Position numbers and translations under genes: made by a program
Origin: Sipunculus nudus
Lineage: Eukaryota; Annelida; Sipuncula; Golfingiida; Sipunculidae
Assembly (NCBI GenBank): GCA_026874595.1
Contig: CM049311.1
Location: 9,027,676 to 9,091,675, forward strand
Reading direction: 5' to 3'
Length of the DNA stretch: 64,000 bases
Notes under the pieces: generated by a model
The model's database searches: none
Told to the model about the DNA's origin: nothing
Seen by the model: the letters and a program-made list of their open reading frames with translations, nothing else
Part shown: positions 24,031-34,800 of the stretch, piece by piece
How positions within the stretch are numbered: position 1 is the stretch's first letter
Layout: each line of letters opens with the position of its first letter

Positions 24031-25279
24031 GCATACACACACATATATTATACAGATGAAACATCGCATGAGGAATCAATATATATAAAAAATCCCCAGA
24101 AATCTTCATTCTGAGGAATGCATAATGTGGCGGTCCCTGTTGTGGGATGTTTGCATTCACTTTATTTTCCCAGGTTCATTCGTGCCAAAGTGACCCTACA
24201 TTTGTGAATATTCCTTGATCACATTCCTGAATCCGAATCATGTACCAGATTATCATCAAAATCTAATAGATTCTTCATAAACCCATTCCCGAAATGCCCT
24301 GCATATTTCATGGGATTCCGTTCATGATTAATTGCGTTAATAATTTTGTCGAACAAACACAAAGACACAAACGGGGATGACTGCATACCCTCCTGGCGAA
24401 GGCGAGAATATATGCGTTCCTCAGGCGCTGGGTTGGGGTTATATGGCTTGCCCTTTTTGACACAGAGCGTACAGCGTATCGAACCACCGATATATTACTA
24501 TAACCAGTCGGGCGTCGTTACTGTGTTACCGCGTGCTACGTAACTTGGTGGCGCGTGCCAGTCCACGGATTTGTTTCGGAGTAGTCGTTAGAATCAGAGT
24601 TAAATGCGCGTATTAACCCAAGCTTCGCATGCCTGCCACAGATAACCTTAAATTATACCTGATTATAACATATGACCTGGTTTACCCACTGACCCGTTAA
24701 AGTAAAGAGGTATGTTTTACTATAAATATGCGTAATGATACACGCAACAATGAACAATCCGCAGGTGCAAACACAAAACACCTGAAAATCCAATTATATT
24801 TATACGCGGCACCCCTATCAGTCCATCGAGCGTGAACTAAATGAGAACTCCACCAAACACTGATCCCTTGTACATATCTTAGGGACAGTTTCTTGATTGT
24901 TCCTGGTTTGCTCTCGGAGACACCATACATATATTTATTTATTGTGATTAATGTTGCAGCATGCAATCAGTGTGTCTTTGATTCTATTCAAGAGAACATT
25001 ACTTTAAACTTGTACAGCATAAATGTTTATCATTTATTTACTACGTCCCCTATACGATTACAATCACGCGAAAATCCAATGTTACGATTTGGAATTATAA
25101 AAAGGTTTAATTCATGGAATAAATATCTTACCCCACACGCAGAACGATATAATATTTTCAGCAGTAGGGGTGTTTTATTCACAGTTAATTCTCTATGACG
25201 TGGATTAGAACACTGGAATATGTTTTCCAGAACAAAATCCCTCCCCAAATGTGAATATGAGAAATACTTGAAAAATTCA
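24029..25279. other. Intergenic sequence, nothing recognised
   Basis: Short overlapping ORFs on both strands are not supported by splice sites, motifs or repeats. Confidence 0.3.
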
Positions 25280-25984
25280 TAAAAAAAAAAAACCATTTAG
25301 GTGTGACTAACACCATATCAGGTCAAGAGAAACAATAGATACGCCTGCTATATTAATTAGCAGTGGGAAAGAGTAATATCTTTTTAAATATGTACGTAAT
25401 GCGAATAATTTAGAGTTTCAAAATTCATACCCCCCCCCCCCGAATCATTCAAGTGTGACCAAAACCGAATCAGGTCAGATGACCATAAGGTAAACTTGCC
25501 TTTGTAAGCAGAAGTAAATATGAGTTAACCTTTATGAGATGTCGCGTCGCATAGGGAGGGTCCATTTCCAACCTAACACTATCTTTTTAGTCAGAGCTGG
25601 ATCCCAATAAATCTTTTTGAGATATTGCACCATATATAAAATATAAAAGGCAAACTTAAAAAAAAATCTAAAACAAACTAAAAAAATCATTCGGTAGACT
25701 TGTTTTTTTTTATTTAAAGTGGGCGCGAGATATATTTTCCCCTAGAAATCATGTCTCATAAGACATTTAAAACAAAAAGTCGTAAAAATCCAAAACCATT
25801 CATGTGTGACAAAAAAAATCTTATCAGCTCAAAATAACCATAAGGTGCATTTGCCATGTTAATTATTTTTGAACATTTGAACTAATTTTTTGAGATATCA
25901 GTAAGCATATAAAAGGGTAAAAATAAGAATAAAAAGATCATTATTATAAAATCATTCAAGTGTGACTAAATTCTAATCAAGCCT
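25280..25984. repeat. Degenerate tandem repeat containing CATTCAAGTGTGAC motifs
   Basis: The motif CATTYAxGTGTGAC followed by AAxxCxAATCAGGTCA recurs at about 25291, 25443, 25795 and 25959, and the block ACCATAAGGTxxACTTGCC recurs after two of them. Spacing is irregular multiples of about 155-175 bp. Units are strongly diverged. The array abuts the HEL-4 hairpin and may be part of a related element. Confidence 0.5.
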
Positions 25985-26420
25985 GGAGACCAAGTGAAAT
26001 TCACTTTCCATTTTTGTCTCCCGCTTCCTCGGATTTGGGTTTGTCTGTCCGTCCGTCAGGTTTTCGTTTCCGTGCGATAACTTTCCTAAATATTATCCGA
26101 TTTCATTCAAATTTGGGTCAGTGATTGCTCTAATGCATACCTTGGTTGACATTGGTTTTGGGGTGTCTGGCTTCTGTCTGTCTGTCACTTTGTCTACTGA
26201 AAATTTATGATCACCAGCTTGGTTGCCAATTCTAAACCAAAAATTTGACATGTGGAGACATCTTAAGGGGCAATGAAAACTAAAAAACAGCCATGCATTA
26301 TGACATGTGGAGACTATAGATGGTTACGAGTCAACCGACTCCTGTACGCAACACAGAGACATCTTCAGGGGACAATAAAAATTAAAACATATTGATAGGG
26401 CAAGCGGGGGACAACAGGAA
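25985..26420 (+). mobile_element. HEL-4: candidate hairpin-ended element
   Basis: A 37-nt left hairpin (25985-26021) has GGAGAC and GTCTCC as outer arms and AAGTGAA / TTCACTT as inner arms. It is followed within about 20 nt by GTCTGTCCGTCCGTC. This is the same order, hairpin then TCCG tract, seen in HEL-1 and HEL-2. A possible right-end partner, CAAGCGGGGGACAA at about 26401-26414, resembles the inverted left GTCTCCCGCTT. The right boundary is uncertain. Confidence 0.4.
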
Positions 26421-28300
26421 GAGGAAACGAAGGACATAAATTCCACGAAGTTGCATTTTAGAAATAGAAGCCGAGTAAATCTTGTCTACGGGCGGACAGA
26501 GAGACAGATAGACCGAGAGAAAGAGAGACAGATACACAGAGAGCAGAGAGACATGCAGATAGACAGAATATAAATATAGTGTAACCTCTTTAATGTAGAC
26601 ACCGATGGGACTGGACCAAACTGCTCGCTTTATATTGAGGTACCCACTGTATGAAGGAACTATAAATAATGAAGATGATAATTAGGACAGTCAAAAACTT
26701 CATGTCCACTATGCAGGGCTACCCGCTTTTTGTTTAAGGCCAAGACTTCAACAGATATTTTTCTTGTATATTTTAAATTTATCACGCGGCCACACTTTTA
26801 GGATAAAACTTGTATATTTACCTCCCCATACATGCCTCATCAGTTTTAACACGGCCTGTATACGGGAACCAATCATTCGTTAACACTATGCGGGTTAGTA
26901 ATGCTTTTTGTTTGCGTATGCACAAGAAACGAGACTCTATAAATTGGACCCTTTACATTGTCGTTCACTGAAATATAACATCTCTCGACACGATCCCACT
27001 CACCACCTGGCAAAGAAGCCTGTGCGCTTCGAAAGCTCGTGTGTTAATAAACAAGTTAGTCTATATCTAAAAGGCGTCACTCTTCATCTTTATCAACAAG
27101 AAATGAGTCAAATTTAAAAGAAATCAGAACAAAACCTCGAAAATAAGGCCATTCGGTGTTTTAAAGGAAACTTGTCTTAAAAATGACTTTGTCATAGTCA
27201 ATGGCTTACAATGTGGATAAGTATATGAAAGAACCCAATCAACCTAGAACAAATACAATGAGCTTTCAGTCTCATAGTAAAGACGGCCTCAGCCTATCCT
27301 AATTAATGGAAGCATGCTGTTTTTTTCTGGGCTGTATATCTTTTTGTTTCATAGTTTCCTGGATACCACACAATCATAGCTGTCATTACAATCGCTAAAC
27401 CGTTTTTTTTAACTTGTTAACGCGTTTTTTTTTACGTTGCCAACCAAACGTCGATATTTCTGGTCTTGAGACATATACGGCGCTTCCATCAATAAACACC
27501 AGTGTCTGCATGTGAGAGTACAGCCGCCCATGACCGGTAGTGCCCATGTATGAACACATGCCGATATCAGCAGACGGACGGAAGCACAAATTTCCGCGTT
27601 TGCAGGCCCATCGACATATTATACCGGAACAATGAGCATGCATTTACAGTTTCATGTCCAGTGTAATTAAATTAAAATGGTGCATTGCGATTTAGATTTC
27701 TCGATTAATTTAAATCGTCCCATTGTAGGCCCTTTATGTCGTAATGTTTCTTATATATGATGAAATATTAAGATATTTTCTATAGGTAGCCAGCCCAGAA
27801 AGCGTAGCCACAGACCTAAGATTGTGAAGATGGGTTTCCCAGGTTTAATGAGAATATATTATAAAAATGAGGATATTTTTAACCTTATAGTATTTCCTTC
27901 TCACAATAAACAGGTAATGTACCCCTAACAATTAATACGTTTATAAATTTATCTTAAATATTGCTAAAAAATAGATGGTGGAACGTGGTATAATACGTGA
28001 CAGCGTGGTGGTCATTGCCTGATACTAATGCAAGTATAATTACGCAAAGTTTACGCTTAATGCAAATCCTAGAACTTATTACTGTTTTAAACCATTTAAA
28101 CTGTTTTTTTTTTTTTTTATTTGTGAATACTACTTTATTTGTAGTGTCACTTCAACAACAAAAAATAATAATTTTGCTCTTACAAAAATGACAATTTATA
28201 TATAAACAGTAGTACATCAATGTTAAATTATAAAATTCTCTTTTACAAAAAAAAAAAAACCCACAATTTATTTTAAAATAATTCTTTCCATGTCATTCGA
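26421..28300. other. Intergenic region upstream of PRDM4
   Basis: It starts with a GACAGA-rich simple stretch (26490-26570). A minus-strand ORF of 82 codons at 27395-27643 (four cysteines in the first third, then VFIDGSAVYVSRPEIST) has no recognised family and no splice support. T- and A-runs occur at 28103-28118 and 28247-28259. Nothing else was recognised. Confidence 0.3.
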
Positions 28301-28613
28301 TGTAGTAGGCCTCCAGGAAACTCAAAACTGACTTGGGGTTTACTCTCAAAAGAGAACTTTTGATCTGTGCTGCCATCTAGTGATCAAAATAGGAAACATT
28401 TATTTCGTTCACCAAGTGCGGGCATGTCTTTGTTCTCTGTTATAACATTCGGCAATATTCTTCAGAGTAACAGAAACCAAAGTCAAGGTAACAAAGAAGA
28501 AAATGTAAGAAGATGAAAACATTCAACACAAGCAAAACATCACGGACAGAAATTTACGATTTGCAACAGAATTGTCTTAATTAAGAAGTTAATTATCATC
28601 GAGAGGTACAAAC
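28301..28613 (+). promoter_or_regulatory. PRDM4: Presumed promoter and 5' UTR region of PRDM4
   Basis: This stretch lies directly upstream of the PRDM4 start. An in-frame TAA at 28590-28592, 24 nt before the ATG, supports the chosen start. GCCATCTAGTGA at 28372-28383 matches 11 of 12 positions of the CTCF core. No TATA box is clear. The transcription start and any 5' UTR intron cannot be placed from sequence. Confidence 0.4.
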
Positions 28614-28857
28614 ATGAGTGATAGTTTACCAAGCATAAACATCGAACAGTTAAGCAATGCTGTACACAGTATTGTGGGCGGTATTGGTATGGGCGGAGTG
28701 GGGCAGCCCGGGGGTGGGGCTAAGACCACTGTCCCCCAGGGCAGCCAGCCCGTGGCCACACCGCTCGTCGTTAAGCAGTCACCAGTACCGCTAGCTCCTG
28801 TACCAGCCATACAGCCACTGTCTGTACAACCCATACAGCAAGCATTCACACTGCCAG
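28614..28857 (+). CDS. PRDM4: PRDM4 exon 1 (start, Gly/Pro/Val-rich N-terminus)
   Basis: It starts at ATG 28614, the first in-frame ATG after TAA at 28590. It encodes 81 codons plus one base and ends before a GTAAGC donor at 28858. The product begins MSDSLPSINIEQLSNAV; the MEQL-like segment parallels the start of vertebrate PRDM4. Glycine-rich then proline/valine/glutamine-rich. Confidence 0.85.
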
Positions 28858-31800
28858 GTAAGCAGATAAGCCGTAATCAGGTAATAACAGCCGTAGTAAT
28901 CCCCTGACGGTCTCACTAATTTGATGAAAGAAGATGAAAGAGCATGAAAGAAGAAGAAAGAGGATTTAAATCAACAGTTAAAATAATTATTTACTTCAAA
29001 ATTCCATAACTTTCCAATGCTATAAACTGTTTTATCAATAATATATACCTGGGGTAACAAAAAGTTTGTTATATTCACTAGTTGTAAGTTTAGTTTCAGC
29101 CAGGTTGTCTCAATTATTCTCATTGTTTTATAGAGACTGGTACCCTACTATGCTTGTTATATTCCGATTACACAATAAGAGAACTGGTCTATGAGCTTTA
29201 CATATGCTGTGCGGAAACATAAAAATATGATTACAGGTATAACTTTTTTTATAATTTTTTTTAGTGTATAAGGAAAAGGTAAGGTAAAAGGTAAAGTCTG
29301 CTGGGCTTTTACACCCGAGCCTAATGGCTCATCAGGCTCGAGCTTATCCCGGTTTCTGTAGCGTGAAACGACTTAGGAGTTAGACTCCTCCTGGATGGGA
29401 CGCTAGTCCATCGCAGGTTACCTTCCCAGTATCTACTGGTACCCATTTCTTCTGCTGGGTGGACAGAGGCACACTTGCGGTTAGGACCTTGCCTAAGGGT
29501 CTTGGCACGGTGGGGTCTGACCGGGAATCGAACTCATGACCTCTCGATCATGAGCCCGGCACCTTAACCATTACACCACCGCCCCCTCCCCTATAAGGAA
29601 AGATGGAACACAAATATATGGCACGGCACACCATACACAGCAACCAAACAATGGCTCTTCATATACATCTATATTTAAATTTTAAGAGTATATATGATAA
29701 AAATTGAAGAAATGTTTTATATACAGTACCGGTATACAGAAAAATAAATCTATAACACACTGAGAGTATGTTAGCTGGTTTGGCCAGTGACTTTCTTTAT
29801 GTGGCAGGGTACCAGTCTGAATAGAGATAGGGGACATCATTCGGATGTATATTGAAAGTGTATGAAAAGTAAATAGATCTCAAGATAATTGATTTATAAT
29901 TACCAGGTATGTAAGTCATACAGTCAGTAATGGTAAATTTTGAATTTTTAAAGTAAATATTAATTATTACGGGTAATTTTACATATCTTTCATCTCCTTT
30001 CATCCTCTTTCATCCTCTTTCATCTTCTTTCATCAAATTAGTGAGACCCTCCCCTAGTAATTGGCTGATTGGCCAGTGAAATGGGGATTGGTTGAAAAAG
30101 CCTGAACACCGGTGTTTTGGGTATATTATACGAAACACCTCTTAAGTGTGGATGTTTCATAAATTTAACCACACAGATTATTAGAATATAGTCTTATTTT
30201 ATTGGCCCTCTGGCATTACGACCAGATCACTGGCTGCCAGAGTGCCTTTACATCTAGGTCTGAGGAACGCATTATAAGGCCCTATGAGGATGCAAATATT
30301 TTAGTCATTTTTGACAACCCCTCATGGCCTACAGGTACACTGTCAGTTGACATAAACCAGACTATTCTTAGCATTTTTAGTGTACTTTCTAACAATACCA
30401 AACATGAGCGAATAAAAGTTTCTTTTAAACTCAGCATATTGGTAAAGCCTGCCACACATTTGTTGAAAACATGACTGCATGAATACCAGCATGGCACAGG
30501 TTACTAGATGCAGCCAACTTGTACACGATACAGGAAATGACTTGTTACCATAGAAACAGAGTTTCAGTTTGGGTTGTGAGTTCACATGTATTCTCTTGTG
30601 TTTCTTCATCATTTGTAGCATAATGTTAACATTATTGGCTGTGTACAACGATATGAATGCAACACGATGGAAGACCATTGCAATGTGTTCCTTGATATTG
30701 CTTGGATCACAACTCAAGTAGGCTAACCATTGCCTACTGAGTCCCATCGAGTCGGGTTGTCATGGCTAATTTAAAAACAGATGTTTCAAAGCAAAATGTT
30801 GGATAATAAAGTATATTTGACATAGTTCATCTCCCCACTATTGTCAGGTGTAAAAGAAAATGTAGGGCCCCAGAGGTGGGCATAAACTGTGTCAAAACTT
30901 AAAACTTGTAATCAAAACCTACTTTAGTATCCAATATTTCAAGTTGTCTTGAAACGACATCTATAAATAAATAAAAAGTCCTACGTTCTAATGATCTGTG
31001 GTGTTAAATTTGTGAAACACTAATGCTTAATAGGGATTTTGTGGTGTTTATCTAATGTACCCAAAACACCGGTGCTTTTGGTAATTCAACTGACTGGTGA
31101 AATGCTATATAAATAGTCAAATAAAGTTATGATGTTAATTATAATAGTCTTACAATATTATGACTGGGCCTCTGACTTAGCAATATGTAAACTTTAAATA
31201 TACTGAAATATTTGTTTAGTGGAAATAAGCACTTCCAATATTATAAGTCAAACAGTTTGCCATAATTACACTGAAATAACAACATTTTGAAAATAAGAGA
31301 GGGTGACCTTTGAACAAACAGGGAGTGTTTACCAATGAAGATATTTGGGACTAGTCTACTAGACTAGGCTGAAGAATTTAATTAGTTAAAAGGAGTACCA
31401 ATAAATATATACTATGTATGTGCAAAGTTATTCTTTGTACAACATTTCAGTGTGTCATATTATTAATAAATTTTAAAAAAGTAACATTATTTGATATTTT
31501 TGAAGCACATAATGCCTCTCAATAAGTGTGAGCTTTGTAACATCTAGGATATCATTTTCATCTTCAGTATCCTCAGTGAGGTGCATCCCTGTGGGTAGTG
31601 GTGCCAGCAACATGCCAGTCTTTTTACCCATCAACACAGGAACTCGTCCTGCCACAGTCCTCACCATGGCGGGCAATCCTGCAGTGCTTCCCAGGCCAGC
31701 AAATACAGGTAGACTGTAAGAGTAAAAGGAATGAGCCAGTATTTTCTAGAATTGTCATGTCAGTACACCCAGATAAAGTTTTCTCACAGATAAAACCACA

Positions 31801-34800
31801 GGAGTTAGTTATTGCATTAACACCTTGTTTGGAGCAGTAGCTCTGAAAAAGGCTACCGGATAGTGATACTGTTTTCATGGGGAATTTAAGACTGTGATTG
31901 TGAAATATTTTAATATAAGCAATTATATTACACGGATTGTACAAATAGTTATAAAATTAATCAAGGCACTCTCCATGGCTCAGATGATGGCGTTCGGTAG
32001 TCTGTAGGGGTAGAGGAAAATGGAGAGCCCAGAGAAAACCACCGGCTTTGGACAACTACAACCCACTCTTATTGCCACACCAGGGATCAAGCCCGGGTCG
32101 TCAGCGGAGTGAGCCTAGGAATTTACCCCTCAACTGTCCAGGCCCAATAAATGATTTTAATTATTTCATTAAGTTGACCTAAGATTCCAGCTTTTACATC
32201 AAAATGCTGATGCTGTTATCTCAAAGTTCAGGCAACTTTTGATATAATTCTTTGGTAATTCTTTTTATCACAGCAATTATATTAAGTATATTTTAACTTG
32301 GTTAGCCAATCAGAATTGTATTGGCCTGTGTTCAGGTTTGAATTAAGTGTTGTGTTTCTTGTTTTCTGTTTTTAGGTATATTGCTACCTGTTAAGGGTGT
32401 ACTTCCTGCGGGTAAACCTCGGGCACCTAACCAGCCAATCACAGTCATACAGGTAGCCCAGCCCCAGCAGCCTGCACCAGTGGTTAATATTCTCAACAAC
32501 ACCACAAAATCTAGTCAGCCAAGCGTGATTGTCACCATGAAATCCCCAGCAAAAGCTAACGCTGCAACCACACAGCCATTGACATTAACACTGCCTGCTA
32601 CACCTTTGTTAAGTCAAGGGTCATTAGGTCAAGGTCAAATACTTCAAGCTCAAGGTCAGATAATTCAAGGTCAGGGTCATGCATTATACCAAAGTCCTGT
32701 GGGCAGCCAAGGAGTCACTCAGTCCACAAACTTAAATGTCACACAGTCGCCGACATTACCACATATAACACAGATTTTACCTGGGATGACATCACACCGA
32801 GGAACAAGCATGACTTCTCCCGTGACCTCTACTGATGCTCTCGCCAAGTGGCCATCCAGCACAAGTTCACTTCATGTTTCCTCTCTGTTGGACCATACAG
32901 ATCACTTAGAGGCGGGAGACTCGCTGTCCTTTGTTCCTCACTCTGACCTTGATATTCAGCATGTTTTTCAAACTACAGATGGAGCCACTGGTAACAAGGA
33001 AGACCAAGACCCGACAAGCTTGAATGGTATGACCTATGTGTACAGAAAAATAACAAATATTTATTCTTTTATTATTTGTCTTTGAAATATTGTTCACAAC
33101 GGTTTGTCTGGTTTTTCTGTTTGGTAAATACAAGACAGTATTTATGGATAAATAATGCCCTGGGATAAATCCTGAAATTGGGAATGAAGGGAAAAACTCT
33201 TGATGATCTTATCAATGGGAATGAAGACCGGGTAGAATTGAATAGATCTTTAGACAATGATATAACTTATTGAATGCCATCTGCCCAAAAGTAAGCTTTT
33301 GATAATCATATTATTCCTTGACTGAACAATTTATATGTTCATTAATATTTCATGAATGTCATAGTTTTTGGTCAATAACAGTTAATATATATGGTTTGGT
33401 GAAGTAGGCTTTGTATGGTTTAGAATATAGATTTGTGGTTCTTACAATACAGTAATTAAACTGCAATCTAACTCTTGGATTTAAAAGGAAAGGTTTAATT
33501 TGTCAAGTTTATATTTTCATATGTCTGAATTTACAGTACATGCATGATTATTAAAATTAAATGAGCTGTGTATTGATGTGATTTTTGCAAACAAAGCTAC
33601 ACCAAAAGTGAATATCCTTATGTATGCACAAACACACTTTGTAAATTACTGGAATGCTATCACTTATTTATTGTAAAACATTCATTACATCATCTAGGGT
33701 TTTCCACTTTGTATGTTTTGATACAGAGCTGGACCATTTGCTGCAACCTGTGACCTCTGAACTCATGAATAATCATCAGGAACAAGAACCAGTAAAAGAA
33801 AGTCAGCCACCAGATCCCAGCCTGACAGCTGAACCCACTATATGTAAGTGAACAGGTAAATTTTGTATGTTTTCTCAAACAGCTTGGTTAACTTTGGTTC
33901 CTTTTCATTATTTTCTCAGCCATCTCTAATTGTAACGTTAAATCCTCCAGGTCAGATGTGGATTGAATTTAAATGGGCCCATTCGATATCTGATGTCTGT
34001 TCACAGCTGTTAATGCATTGAACCTTTACACATACTACAAAGGCCATTTGTTTAGTTTATATCTACTTGTTTACAACAAGGAAAGGGGGAGGGGGGAGGG
34101 AAGCCAAAATAATTCAAACATTCAATAAGGACATCTTTCTGCATATCAGATGAACTAGTGTTTTGCAAGGGATATTTTAAAGCAAGTAAACATTTAGCTT
34201 TCTTGCATATTCAACCAACCACCTTAGGTTACATGGATTTTCTTTTGTGAACATTGGTGCATTAACCGTGTTTACTAACGGCTGTAGAAAAATAATTCAT
34301 CCATCACACAGGCGTTTAAAGAACATTTCTCAACAAAAATTACTTACAGTTAATTAATACGTATGGAGATTAGCCCAGAAATCATGGTAGGTGAAGAGCT
34401 GGCTTTGAATATTTTGTCATGATTCACGTGTTGAACTGTTCAGGGAAGTTTGATATGTTAAATAAATATCCCATTACTGGAACATTCTCTTGTATCTGTG
34501 AACATATGCTAAATTTATAACATATCCTGCACATATGCATCTTTGATTTATAAGATATTTATAAGGATACAAATTTTCAGTTTTTGTTCACAGTTTATTA
34601 TAGCATTAGCAAATCAGTGATGTAAAATATGAATATAGTTCACAAACTGGCTATGAGAGTGGGTTATAGTTGCCTGTCCAAGGCCAGTGGTTTTCTCCGG
34701 GTTCTCCAGATTACTCCACCTGTACAGTACTGGACGCCACAATCTAAACCATGGAGAGTGCTGCTATTAATTATTATTGCTGCTATAATTGCTGCTATAA

